Shown here piece after piece: positions 34,055-42,526 of a stretch of DNA of 64,000 nucleotides (its first letter is position 1; every line of letters starts with the position of its first letter). Where the stretch lies: the NCBI RefSeq assembly GCF_016862915.1, contig NZ_BONW01000017.1:62001-126000 (forward strand), written 5' to 3'. The notes under the pieces were generated by a model. That model was given only the letters and a program-made list of their open reading frames with translations. It had not been told where the DNA came from and searched no databases. A program made the position numbers and the translations under genes. Source of the stretch: Plantactinospora endophytica. GTDB taxonomy: Bacteria; Actinomycetota; Actinomycetes; Mycobacteriales; Micromonosporaceae.

Positions 34055-35743
34055 TCAGGGGGACGGTGGGGGGCCGACGCGGACGGCCAGCCGGTCCAGG
34101 TAGCCGAGTTGGAGCGCGGCGAACGCCAGCAGGAACAGCACGACCAGCGGCAGCGGCAGGACCAGGCTCAGGATGCCGGCGTCGGCCTGGTCCCGCTGGC
34201 CGAGCAGCACCTCGGCGAGCAGCGGCGCCGGCGCCCGCTCCGCGTCCGGGGTGACCAGCCGGGACCAGAGCGACTGCTGGGCGCCGACCAGCCAGGTCAG
34301 CAGGACCGCGCCGACCAGCATCGGCAGCGCCGGCAACAGCAGGGTACGACCGGCGTCGCCGCCGGCCCGCCAGTTCGGAGCCAGCCCCCGGAACAGCAGG
34401 GTGAAGACGAACAGTGCTGGTACGGAGAGCCAGACCGGCGGGATCAACCCGAGGAACGTGTCGAGGTCGCCACCCTCGGCGGCCCGCTTGAACCCGTCGA
34501 CCACCAGCGGGCCGATGCCGACGAAGAGCCACGGGGCGAACGGCACCAGCAGCAGTTCGCTCCACCTGCCGAGCGGCCGCAACGCGCCGATGCCGAAGCC
34601 GGCCAGCGCCGCCAGCCCGACCGAGACGAGTGCCGAGACGAGCGGCGGCAGCCAGGTGTTGACGAGTACGCCCGAGGCGTCGACCCCGGGCGGCAGGCCC
34701 GGATCGGCGACGGCGTACCGCAGCCAGGGCGCGGAGGCCCAGCCGACGATTCCGACGAACACCACCAGGGCGGCGACGACGATCCCGAGGTGGACGGTTG
34801 CGACGGCCCGACGGCCGGCCGGCGCCACGGCGGGCGCACGCGAGGACCCGGGTTCGGCTACCGCGTCCCGCCAGCCGTCGAACTCGATCCGGGTACGGGT
34901 GACCAGCAGCAGCCCGGTCGCGGCGAGCCCGAGCAGGCCGAGCAGCACCAGCAGCACCGTGGACGCGGCAGCGCCGAGGCCGAGCCGGAAGGTGGTGAAA
35001 CTGTCCCGCGCCGCCCCGAGTACCGGGGTCACCGTGGACCGGCCCGGACCGCCCCCGGTGAGCAGTGCCGGAGCTGTGAAGACCTGCAACGTGACGGCGA
35101 GTACGGCCAGACCGACGAACCCGCCGACGGTGAGCAGGGCCGGTGTCGGCCAACGCCCGGCCTCGCGCTGCCGCAGCGCGCTCAGGTACGCCGTCGCGGC
35201 GACCGCCACCACCAGCCCGAACGAGGTCGCCGCGAGTACCCAGGTCAGCGTGAGCAGGCCGGGCTGGCCCGGGGAGCCGGACTCCGTCAGCCGCAGCCGC
35301 CAGCCGAGCAGCAGCGCGACCGGGGCGTACCCGGCGACCGGCAGGGCCAGCAGTGCCCGGGTGACCAGCCGGGCCAGCCGGCCGGCCCGGTCGGCGACCA
35401 CGGCCAGGAGTGGAGCGACCAGCAGTCCGAAGGCGAGTGGCAGCAGACCGAGCAGCAGTGCGACGCCGAGCTGGCCGAGGAAGCCGTCCTCGAAGATCGA
35501 CCGGTAGTTCTCGACACCGGCCGGTTGCGAATCCCGGATCAGGTCCTCGTGCCGGAAACTCGTCCAGATCGTGCCGAGGGTCGGCACGACGTACGACCAG
35601 ACCAGCGCGACCAGCGCCGGGAGCAGCAGCACGAAGCCGAGCAGGGACCACTGCACCGGGCCGGCTCCGGCCTGCCGGGGCAGGTGCTCGCCGACGGGCG
35701 GGACAGCGTGCCCCGGCGGCGGTGGTGGCCCCGGATGACCCAT
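34055..35743 (-). CDS. Fused MalF/MalG-like sugar ABC permease (second copy)
   Basis: About 562 residues from ATG 35743 behind GGGGGTAC. Residues about 30-270 resemble MalF: VLLLPALVALVWSYVVPTLG, VENYRSIFEDG..., LLPLAFGLLVAPLLAVVADR, and a WVLAATSFGLVVAVAATAYL stretch. The second half (about 320-555) resembles MalG, with NTWLPPLVSALVSVGLAALA and GFGIGALRPLGRWSELLLVP. About 12 membrane helices in total. A single chain would thus provide both permease halves. It is a tandem paralog of the 35870-37927 product. No ATPase or binding-protein gene is nearby, so transport activity is uncertain. Confidence 0.75.
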   Translation of the reverse strand: MGHPGPPPPPGHAVPPVGEHLPRQAGAGPVQWSLLGFVLLLPALVALVWSYVVPTLGTIWTSFRHEDLIRDSQPAGVENYRSIFEDGFLGQLGVALLLGLLPLAFGLLVAPLLAVVADRAGRLARLVTRALLALPVAGYAPVALLLGWRLRLTESGSPGQPGLLTLTWVLAATSFGLVVAVAATAYLSALRQREAGRWPTPALLTVGGFVGLAVLAVTLQVFTAPALLTGGGPGRSTVTPVLGAARDSFTTFRLGLGAAASTVLLVLLGLLGLAATGLLLVTRTRIEFDGWRDAVAEPGSSRAPAVAPAGRRAVATVHLGIVVAALVVFVGIVGWASAPWLRYAVADPGLPPGVDASGVLVNTWLPPLVSALVSVGLAALAGFGIGALRPLGRWSELLLVPFAPWLFVGIGPLVVDGFKRAAEGGDLDTFLGLIPPVWLSVPALFVFTLLFRGLAPNWRAGGDAGRTLLLPALPMLVGAVLLTWLVGAQQSLWSRLVTPDAERAPAPLLAEVLLGQRDQADAGILSLVLPLPLVVLFLLAFAALQLGYLDRLAVRVGPPPSP

Positions 35744-35869
35744 CGTGTACCCCCGGCGCTCGACTCGCTGGCCACCCGCGACCGTACCGGCCGGCGGCGG
35801 TCGGTGCGACGGACCCACACCGGCTGACCGGGAGTTGCCGATCCCGCCAGGCTCGGGTCGGTCAGTCTG

Positions 35870-37927
35870 TCAGTCGGCCGGCCGGTCCGGCGTCGCTGCC
35901 GGTGCCGCCACCGGCTCCGGGGCGGCTGCCGATGCTGCGACCGGCTCCGGAGCGGCTCCCGGTGCTGCGGCCGGCTCCGGGGCGGCTGCCGGTGCCGCCA
36001 GCGACTCCGGGGCGGCTGCCGGTGCCGCCAGCGACTCCGGGGCGGGGCTGCCGACCCGGATCGCCAGCCGGTCCAGGTAGCCGAGCTGGATGCCGACGAA
36101 CCCCACCAGCAGCACCAGGAAGATCGGCAGCGGCAGCACCAGACCCAGCAGGCCACTGTCCAACTCGCCCGTCTCCAACGTCGTCTGCTCGGCGAGACCT
36201 GGTGCGGTGTCGGTGGGCCGCCCGCCGGTCAGCATTCCCCAGTTCGACTGCTGGGCGTTGAAGAGCGTGGTCAGCAGTACGGCGAGGGCCACCATCGGCA
36301 GCGCCGGCAGCAGCAGGGCCCGTCCGAGGTCGTCGTCGCCGCGCCAGCGTCGCTGCTGTACCCGGAAGAGGAGGGTGAAGGCGAACAGCGCCGGTACGGA
36401 GAGCGCGGTCATCGGGACCAGCTCCAGCAGGCCACGCTCGAATCCGAGCAGCAGGAGAAGACGGGGGCCACGGTCCAGCACCACCGGGCCGAGACCGACG
36501 AAGAGCCACGGCGCGAACGGCAGCAGGAGCAGTTCGCTCCACCGTCCGAGCGGGCGCAGCGCCCCGATGCCGAAGCCGGCGACCGCCGCCAGGCACACCG
36601 AGACCAGCGCCCCGGTCAACGGCTTCAGCCAGGTGTCGGCGAACAGCACGGTGATGTCGAGGTTGCCGGGTACGCCGTCGCCGGGGAACACCCTCGTCAG
36701 CCAGGGTGCGCAGGCCCAGCCGACGATGCCGAGGACGGCGGCCAGCGCGACGACCAGGACGCCCAGCCGGCCGTACCGCCGCCGTCCGGCAACCGCCGAT
36801 CCCGAGCCCGACCCCGAGCCCGAGCCCGAGCCCGACGAGGGTGGCCGGGCGTCCCGCCAGCCGTCGAACTCGATCCTCGTCTGCGTCGCCAGCAGCAGCC
36901 CGGCCGCACCGAGACCGAGCAGTCCCAGCACGGCCAGCAACAGCGCGGAGGTCGCGGCGGAGATCCCGAGGCTGTCGATCGAGAAGTTCGTCAGCGCCCC
37001 CAGCAACGGTGTCCGGGTCGTACCCCCGGGCTCGCCGCCGGTGATCAGCCTCGGCCCGGTGACCACCTGCAACGCCATGGCCAGTACGCCCAGGGTGAGC
37101 ACACCGCCGACGGCCAGCATCGCCGGCGTCGGGTGTCGGCCCGGCGTCGCCGGCCGGAGCGCACCCAGGTACGCCGTGGTCGCGACCGCCACGACGAGCC
37201 CGAACGAGGTGGCCGAGAGCATCCAGAGCAGCTCGGCCCGAGCACCGTCCAGGGTGGACAGATCCATCCGGTCGATCGCCCAGGCGAGGAAGACGGCGAT
37301 CGGGGCGTACCCGGCGACGGGCAGCACCAGCGCGCTCCGGGTAACCAGTCGGGCCGCTCGCCCGGCCCGGTCGGCGAGCACGGCGAGCAGCGGTGCGACC
37401 AACAGTGCGAACACCAGCGGCGGTACCCCGAGCAGCAGCGCGAAGGCGAACTGTCCCAGTACGCCGTCCTCGACGACGGAGCGGTAGTTGTCCAGGCCGA
37501 CCCACTCCGACGGCCCGAATAGGTTCACCCGCTGGAAGCTCGACACCGCCGTCGAGAAGGTCGGCACCACGTACGACAGGATCAGCGCGGCGAGCGCCGG
37601 GGCCACCAGCGCGAACCCGAGCAGCCGGGAGCGCCGCCGCACCGGCTCCGGAAACGCCGGCTCCGGAAACGCCGGCTCCGGAAACGCCGGCTCCGGAAAC
37701 TCCGGATCAGGAGACTCCGACTCAAGCTGCTCAGGCTGCTCAGGCTGCTCGGGCTCAAGCTGCTTCTGCTCAGGTTGCTCCGACTCAAGTCGCTCGGGCT
37801 CAGGCTGCTCTTGCTCAGGCTGCTTCGACTCAGGTTGCTCAGGCTCAGGGTGCTTTGGCAGCATCGGTCCTTCCGGCTGGTCAGTCGGGCTGGTGTCGGA
37901 TGCCGACGGCACCGCTGGACCGATCAT
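35870..37927 (-). CDS. Fused MalF/MalG-like sugar ABC permease (first copy) with repeat-rich termini
   Basis: Up to 685 residues from ATG 37927; Met22 at 37864 with GGAAGGA is an alternative. The core about 100-630 parallels the next gene: MalF-like half with DNYRSVVEDGVLGQFAFALL, MalG-like half with GFGIGALRPLGRWSELLLLP. The first about 95 residues are Pro/Glu/Gln repeats (EQPEQ, FPEPA x3). An SGSGSGSGSGS linker joins the halves, and the last about 55 residues repeat PESLAAPAAA/PEPVAAPAA. These low-complexity parts are encoded by tandem DNA repeats and are absent from the paralog. Substrate and partners unknown. Confidence 0.75.
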   Translation of the reverse strand: MIGPAVPSASDTSPTDQPEGPMLPKHPEPEQPESKQPEQEQPEPERLESEQPEQKQLEPEQPEQPEQLESESPDPEFPEPAFPEPAFPEPAFPEPVRRRSRLLGFALVAPALAALILSYVVPTFSTAVSSFQRVNLFGPSEWVGLDNYRSVVEDGVLGQFAFALLLGVPPLVFALLVAPLLAVLADRAGRAARLVTRSALVLPVAGYAPIAVFLAWAIDRMDLSTLDGARAELLWMLSATSFGLVVAVATTAYLGALRPATPGRHPTPAMLAVGGVLTLGVLAMALQVVTGPRLITGGEPGGTTRTPLLGALTNFSIDSLGISAATSALLLAVLGLLGLGAAGLLLATQTRIEFDGWRDARPPSSGSGSGSGSGSGSAVAGRRRYGRLGVLVVALAAVLGIVGWACAPWLTRVFPGDGVPGNLDITVLFADTWLKPLTGALVSVCLAAVAGFGIGALRPLGRWSELLLLPFAPWLFVGLGPVVLDRGPRLLLLLGFERGLLELVPMTALSVPALFAFTLLFRVQQRRWRGDDDLGRALLLPALPMVALAVLLTTLFNAQQSNWGMLTGGRPTDTAPGLAEQTTLETGELDSGLLGLVLPLPIFLVLLVGFVGIQLGYLDRLAIRVGSPAPESLAAPAAAPESLAAPAAAPEPAAAPGAAPEPVAASAAAPEPVAAPAATPDRPAD

Positions 37928-37987
37928 TCGTACCCGCCCCGTTCGTGGTTCGCTGCGTTGACCAAGCGGAGGGTACTGGGCCGTTGA

Positions 37988-39391
37988 TCAAACGGTATCT
38001 GCGGCGCGGCCAGCACCTACCGGACGTTCGTCCACATTCGAGCGTGGGGCGGGGATCGGCACCGCCCCGGGGACCGGACCGTCGGCGGGATCGGGCATCC
38101 CGACACCGGTCGAAGGATCGGCAGCAGCCGAGGTGTCGGCAGCGGCCGGAGGTTCGGCGATAGTCGGAGATTCGGCGGAGAGCCGGCGTACCCCGGGATT
38201 TGCCAGCATGCCGAGCACCGCGACCAGGACGACTCCGGCGGCGACCAGCAGTGTCACCTGGTTACCGATGGCCATCGCCACCGGGCCGATCGCCATCTGG
38301 CCGAGCGGAATCGCCATGAACGAGCCGAGTGCGTCGTAGGAGTAGACCCGGGCCAGCCGATCGGCGGGGATGTTCTGCTGCATCGAGGTCTCCCAGGCGA
38401 CCGAGAACTGCTCGACGGCCATCCCGGCGACGAAGCCGGCCACGACCAGCCCGGCGACGGACGGCGCCCAGGCCAGCCCGAGCAGCAGCGGCACGTCGGC
38501 GAGCATGCAGAGCACGCCGAGCAGCAGCAGCCGGCGTACCCGGATCCGGAGCGCGACCAGCGCCCCGAGCACCATCCCGGCGGTCTGGGCGGCGAGTACC
38601 AGACCCCAGGCCGGCCGACCGATGGTGTCGTCCGCGACGGCCGGACCGAGCACGTTCACCGAACTGGCGTAGGCGAAGTTGATCAGCAGGAAGCCGAGTA
38701 CCACCACCCAGACCCAGGAGCGCGCGACGAACTCGGTCCAGCCCTCCCGCAGCTCGCGGAACGGGTTGGCCCGCTCGGTGCTCCGGGGAGTCACCCGCTC
38801 GACCCGTACCCGGGCGAAGGCGAGCCCGGCCAGCGCGAACGTCGCGGCGTCCACCAGCAGGCCCCAGCCCGGTCCGACGCCGGCCACCAGCACGCCGCCC
38901 AGCGAGGCGCCGCCGATCATCGCGGCGTTGGTGCCGAGCCGGTTGACCGCGTTGGCCGACTGGAGCAGCGGGGCCGGCACGGTCTGCGGGACCAGCGCGG
39001 CGGCGGCCGGCCAGGCGAACGCGGTCACGACGCCGTTGACGGCGCCGAGCGCGATCAGCGCCGGAATCGTCGCGGTACCGGTCAGCACCAGCGCCGCGAC
39101 CGCACCCTGGGTGGCCGCCGCGAGCGTGCAGGAGACCACCATCACCGCCTGCCGGGGCAGCCGGTCGGCCAGCACACCGCCGAAGAGCAGGAACAACACG
39201 TTGGTCAGCGACCGCGCGCCGACCACCAGGCCGAGGTCACGCACGCTTCCGGTGAGATCGAGTACGGCGAACGCCAGCGCGATCGGTGCGACCGCGTTGC
39301 CGAGCATGGTGGCGGCCCGGCCGAGCGCCAGGTAGCGGAAGGGTCGGTGCCGCAGCGGGGCGAGGGCGCTGTCCCGGGTGTTCACGATCAT
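37988..39391 (-). CDS. Major facilitator superfamily exporter
   Basis: 467 residues, about 12 membrane helices, starting FRYLALGRAATMLGNAVAPI and including GGVLADRLPRQAVMVVSCTL, the MFS loop 2-3 motif (GxLaDRxxRr). It fits the MFS_3/EntS-like drug or siderophore exporter group. ATG 39391 overlaps the ArsR stop (ATGA). GTG 39385, two codons in, has better spacing to GGAGG. The last about 60 residues are a Pro/Ala/Asp-rich tail. Cotranscribed with the ArsR regulator, which probably controls export in response to an unknown compound. Confidence 0.88.
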   Translation of the reverse strand: MIVNTRDSALAPLRHRPFRYLALGRAATMLGNAVAPIALAFAVLDLTGSVRDLGLVVGARSLTNVLFLLFGGVLADRLPRQAVMVVSCTLAAATQGAVAALVLTGTATIPALIALGAVNGVVTAFAWPAAAALVPQTVPAPLLQSANAVNRLGTNAAMIGGASLGGVLVAGVGPGWGLLVDAATFALAGLAFARVRVERVTPRSTERANPFRELREGWTEFVARSWVWVVVLGFLLINFAYASSVNVLGPAVADDTIGRPAWGLVLAAQTAGMVLGALVALRIRVRRLLLLGVLCMLADVPLLLGLAWAPSVAGLVVAGFVAGMAVEQFSVAWETSMQQNIPADRLARVYSYDALGSFMAIPLGQMAIGPVAMAIGNQVTLLVAAGVVLVAVLGMLANPGVRRLSAESPTIAEPPAAADTSAAADPSTGVGMPDPADGPVPGAVPIPAPRSNVDERPVGAGRAADTV

Positions 39392-39972
39392 TCCTCCATC
39401 CGGAACAGGGCGACGGTGGCGCTCACCCGGGAGGTGCCGGGAGTACGGGCGGGCCGGGCGGCGTGGTGCAGTCGGGCCGACGCCTCGGCGATGGTGTTCC
39501 GGATCTCGTCCCAGGTCTCGTCGTCGACCCAGAACTCGGCGTCGGTGAGAAAGTTGCCGGGGCCGGGCCGCATGCCGGTGGCCCGGCGACGCAGTTCGGC
39601 GGCGAGCGCGGCGTAGACGAGCTGGTGGTCGGGGGTGGCCGTACCGCCAGCCGCCGGTGCGGGCCGGCTCGCCGCACGGGCCGGGTCGTAGCGGTAGCGC
39701 TTGGCGGCACCGCCCCGGATGCGTTCCTCGCCGGCCACCTCGATCACCTCGGCGGCCAGCAGGTGCCGCAGGTGGTAGCTGGCGTTGGCGTGGGTGAGAT
39801 CCAGTTCGCGGGCGATCTCGGCGGCGGTCAGCGCGGACGCGGTGAGCAACGACAGGATCCGCAGCCGTACCGGATGGGCCAGCGCCCGCAGCCGGGCCGT
39901 CGGATCCGGCCCGTCGGCCGGCTCGGGTCCGTGCTCCGGCCCGTGTTGCGGATCGCCAACTCCCAAAGACAT
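39388..39972 (-). CDS. ArsR-family transcriptional regulator
   Basis: 194 residues. The winged helix spans about 25-100: ARLRALAHPVRLRILSLLTA, SALTAAEIARELDLTHANAS (recognition helix) and YHLRHLLAAEVIEVAGEERI. The C-terminal about 90 residues (TDAEFWVDDETWDEIRNTIA) resemble the effector part of actinobacterial ArsR regulators of MFS exporters rather than a metal site, and no Cys is present. ATG 39972 lies within an inverted repeat and 8 bases from a -10 box, so the mRNA is probably leaderless and self-repressed. Confidence 0.88.
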   Translation of the reverse strand: MSLGVGDPQHGPEHGPEPADGPDPTARLRALAHPVRLRILSLLTASALTAAEIARELDLTHANASYHLRHLLAAEVIEVAGEERIRGGAAKRYRYDPARAASRPAPAAGGTATPDHQLVYAALAAELRRRATGMRPGPGNFLTDAEFWVDDETWDEIRNTIAEASARLHHAARPARTPGTSRVSATVALFRMEE

Positions 39973-40019
39973 GTTTGGGAGTGTAGGAGACGCGAGCTCG
40001 ACTATCAAACATTTGTTTG
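39960..40019 (-). promoter_or_regulatory. Leaderless arsR promoter with two operator dyads
   Basis: On the minus strand TTGATA (40003-40008) and TACACT (39980-39985) are separated by 17 bases, and the start codon lies 8 bases beyond. Dyad 1, CTCCCAAA-GACATG-TTTGGGAG (39960-39981), covers the start. Dyad 2, CAAAC-ATTT-GTTTG (40006-40019), covers the -35. GTTTGGGAGTG occurs at both sites, 42 bases apart (four helical turns), as expected for cooperative autorepression. Confidence 0.7.
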
Positions 40020-40150
40020 GGAGTGGCGCCCGACGAACTCTCGTTCCGGTTGGCACGGCCGGTGACGATGCCGCCTCAGCAACTGTCGAACTGCCCCGCT
40101 TGTGCTACCGCTACCGCGACGACCACGACCGCCAGTCGGCAGACTGACGG

Positions 40151-40873
40151 TCAGCTTTCCGACGGGATGGCCTGACGGTACTGAAGTTCGTGCAGGTGGC
40201 TGCCCTTGATCAGGATCGACACCTCGACCGGGCGGCCGGACTCGGCGCGAACGACGCGGAACTGTCGGATCACCGGCACGTACGGCGGCAGCGCCAGTGC
40301 CTCGACCTCTTCGGTGGTGGGCATCCTCGCCGAGATGCGGTCGTGCAGATCCCGCTGCCGTTGGCCGTTGTCCGCCAGCACGCGAGCGGCGCCACCGGTG
40401 ATCTTCCGGCGACCGGCCAGCTCCGTGCCCCTGGCGATCGTTGCCGGATAGTACGACCAGGAGAGCTCTACCGGCTCGTTACCCTGCAACAGCAGCCGGT
40501 GCCGCAGAACGGCCAGATCGCCACCCGAGCCGAGTGCCTGCGCGACCTCGGTCGGTGGCACGACCTCGGCAACGTTGATCAGCCGGTACTCGTAGCCATC
40601 GTGGGCAGGCGTGATGTAGGCGACAGCGTCCACGACGAGCGGCTGCCGATCCCGCACGTACACGCCCCTGCCCGTTTCGCTGTAGACGGAGCCCTCTGCC
40701 TTCAACGCCCCGAGAGCGCGCTGAATGGTCGCGGTTGCCGCGTGGTAGGTCGCCACCAGCGTCGGGATCGACGGCAACTGTGTGCCGGGCGGAAATCCAC
40801 CGGCCATGATCCGGGCACGAATGTCGGCCGCTATCTGCTCGTGACGAGGCCGCCCGTCACCCGCGCTGGCCAC
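40151..40873 (-). CDS. GntR-family regulator (HutC/UTRA subfamily)
   Basis: About 240 residues from GTG 40873, chosen for GGAGGG 5 bases upstream; ATG 40912 lacks a site. The winged helix reads IAADIRARIMAGGFPPGTQL PSIPTLVATYHAATATIQRA then LKAEGSVYSETGRGVYVRD. From about 95 on it is a UTRA ligand domain (VAEVVPPTEVAQALGSGGDL, VELSWSYYPATIARGTELA, RQFRVVRAESGRPVEVSIL). It starts 16 bases after a UTRA-only gene with the same orientation. The ligand is unknown. Confidence 0.88.
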   Translation of the reverse strand: MASAGDGRPRHEQIAADIRARIMAGGFPPGTQLPSIPTLVATYHAATATIQRALGALKAEGSVYSETGRGVYVRDRQPLVVDAVAYITPAHDGYEYRLINVAEVVPPTEVAQALGSGGDLAVLRHRLLLQGNEPVELSWSYYPATIARGTELAGRRKITGGAARVLADNGQRQRDLHDRISARMPTTEEVEALALPPYVPVIRQFRVVRAESGRPVEVSILIKGSHLHELQYRQAIPSES

Positions 40874-40889
40874 GGCGGCCCTCCGTTCA

Positions 40890-41435
40890 TCATCGGTCGA
40901 TCGACAACTCATAACGTAGTCGGCGGCCCCAGGGAACCATCGCCATCACGCTTACTTCGACCGGCCGCCCATCACCGGTCTTCGACACCCGACTCAGCCC
41001 CAGTACCCACTCATGATCGCTCAACCCGAGCGTCACCCGTTCCGTCTCGCTCGGCTGCCGGGTGTACACGTCCTCGCGCACCTTCACGGGAAGGTAGCCC
41101 AACTGGCCGAGGAGCGTGATCGCACCACCCTTGATCTTGTGAGGTTCGGCGAGCGCGGTTCCCAGCGCGATGGACAACGGATAGTAGGAGTCCGTCAGTT
41201 CGACAGGCTGGTCGTCGAACAACATCAAACGACGACGCACCACAGCCCGAGCTCCAGGGTCGATGCCCAGGGCTTCCGCTACCTCTGGCCCGGGCACAAC
41301 TTCACTCACCTCCAGCAGGCGCTGACTGCCGACACCGCCCTTCGCTGCGGCCTCCGCACTCCAGGCGTCCAGATCCCCGCTCGATCGCGGCGTCAGGTAC
41401 GGGGTCGCGATGCTGACCCACTCCGAACTCTCCAT
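40890..41435 (-). CDS. UTRA-domain protein lacking a DNA-binding domain
   Basis: 181 residues, ATG 41435 with AGGAG 6 bases upstream. After a 40-residue lead (MESSEWVSIATPYLTPRSSG...) it is a complete UTRA domain: RLLEVSEVVPGPEVAEALGI, RRRLMLFDDQPVELTDSYYP, DVYTRQPSETERVTLGL and GRPVEVSVMAMVPWGRRLRY. There is no helix-turn-helix and no room for one upstream. It is the likely ligand-sensing partner or decoy of the GntR protein encoded directly downstream. Both lie divergent to a pair of small Cys-motif genes. Confidence 0.8.
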   Translation of the reverse strand: MESSEWVSIATPYLTPRSSGDLDAWSAEAAAKGGVGSQRLLEVSEVVPGPEVAEALGIDPGARAVVRRRLMLFDDQPVELTDSYYPLSIALGTALAEPHKIKGGAITLLGQLGYLPVKVREDVYTRQPSETERVTLGLSDHEWVLGLSRVSKTGDGRPVEVSVMAMVPWGRRLRYELSIDR

Positions 41436-41528
41436 GACCGACTCCTGTGATGGTCCCGCCAGGGCGACGAGCAGCCCGACACCCCGTCACAGACTAGGCC
41501 CGCCCAATCCCGTCGGATCGGTCCAGGA

Positions 41529-41557
41529 CAAGTGATCCTTGCTACCTTATTCGAAAG
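41529..41557 (+). promoter_or_regulatory. Promoter with ACCTTA/TAAGGT dyad for the Cys-motif gene pair
   Basis: TTGCTA (41529-41534), 17-base spacer, TAAGGT (41552-41557). The inverted repeat ACCTTA (41534-41539)...TAAGGT (41552-41557) spans the promoter, so a dimer bound there would block it. It is in the divergent region facing the GntR/UTRA genes, whose product is the obvious candidate. Confidence 0.5.
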
Positions 41558-41603
41558 GCAGTAAGGTTTGAGAGCGGGTCGACTGCGGACGAGAGGCGAG
41601 CCG

Positions 41604-41936
41604 ATGACCGCCTACCTGTCCAGCAGCCCTGCCGAGCGGGACTCGACCGACGCGCAGACGGCGTACGGCACGCTCGACACACACGTACTCGATCGGGAGA
41701 CCGGGCTCTGCCTGGTATGTCTGACGCCTGGACCGTGCCGGCCGGCCAACGCGGCAGCGAACCGCCTCGTCGCGCTGGGTCGGCAGGTCCTCGCCCCCGA
41801 ACCCGCGCAGCCGCGATCGGGCGGCTGGCATGGATGGCCCGACACACTCCGGCGATATCTGGCGCGCACCGCGCCGCTGCTGACCGCCGCCCGCCGACGC
41901 CGCCTCAGTACGACCGCCACGGCCCCGAAGACGTGA
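41604..41936 (+). CDS. Small protein with C-x2-C-x4-C motif
   Basis: 110 residues from ATG 41604 behind GAGGCGAG. Residues about 25-60 read YGTLDTHVLDRETGLCLVCL then TPGPCRPANAAANRLVALG, with Cys spacing C-x2-C-x5-C that could bind a metal. The rest is basic and probably flexible. Proteins with this LCLxC...GPCRPAN motif recur beside regulator genes in actinomycetes, to my recollection, without known function. The stop overlaps the GTG of the next gene (GTGA). Confidence 0.7.
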   Translation: MTAYLSSSPAERDSTDAQTAYGTLDTHVLDRETGLCLVCLTPGPCRPANAAANRLVALGRQVLAPEPAQPRSGGWHGWPDTLRRYLARTAPLLTAARRRRLSTTATAPKT

Positions 41937-42493
41937 GTGCCCGTCGGCCCGACATCCGAGTCGGCGACATCCTGGAGGTCGCCGAAGGCGACTACTGCTT
42001 CGGCCTCGGCAGACTGATTCTGGAAGTCATCGAGCTGGGCCGCCGGGAGCGACACACCGACGGCCTCTGGCTCCACCTCCGTGGGGTCGAACTGCAACCC
42101 CCGGACGGAGTACGACTACGCCAGCGGCGCCTACTGGTCCGGCTGGACGCCCTGGCGATCCGACCGGGTCCACTGTCGCGCCGACATCCACCCGAACAAC
42201 GAGCCGACGAGCGACACGCTCCCGGCCAGCGATCACCAGAACCCTTCGACGGCACGACCAGCCCTCGGCGGGCACACCTTCCGAGACGTCCCGACTGGAC
42301 CTGCGCCGGCTGCGACGAGGACTGGCCGTGCCCCGATCAGCAGGCACGATTCCTGATTCGTTATCAGCACAACCGGCTGGCGCTGCTCAGCCACCTCGGC
42401 CGGTACGCGGCCCTGGCTGTGGCGGAACTGCCCGACCTGTCGCCCGAGGAACTGCGTTCCCGCTTTCTCGATTGGGCTGGCGGATCGGGTTGA
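41933..42493 (+). CDS. Small protein with WTCxxCxxxWPC motif
   Basis: 186 residues from GTG 41933, overlapping the preceding stop by 4 bases. Residues 1-65 are a beta-rich segment (RVGDILEVAEGDYCFGLGRL, DGLWLHLRGVEL). The C-terminal 70 residues carry WTCAGCDEDWPCPDQQARFL then RYAALAVAELPDLSPEELRS, the Trp/Cys motif of a widespread actinobacterial family of unknown function that is sometimes mislabelled flavin reductase. Cys spacing C-x2-C-x5-C could hold zinc. Translationally coupled to the upstream Cys-motif gene, so the two probably act together. Confidence 0.7.
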   Translation: MSARRPDIRVGDILEVAEGDYCFGLGRLILEVIELGRRERHTDGLWLHLRGVELQPPDGVRLRQRRLLVRLDALAIRPGPLSRRHPPEQRADERHAPGQRSPEPFDGTTSPRRAHLPRRPDWTCAGCDEDWPCPDQQARFLIRYQHNRLALLSHLGRYAALAVAELPDLSPEELRSRFLDWAGGSG

Positions 42494-42526
42494 TCCATGG
42501 CGGGACCTCGCCGACGCGCCAGGGGT

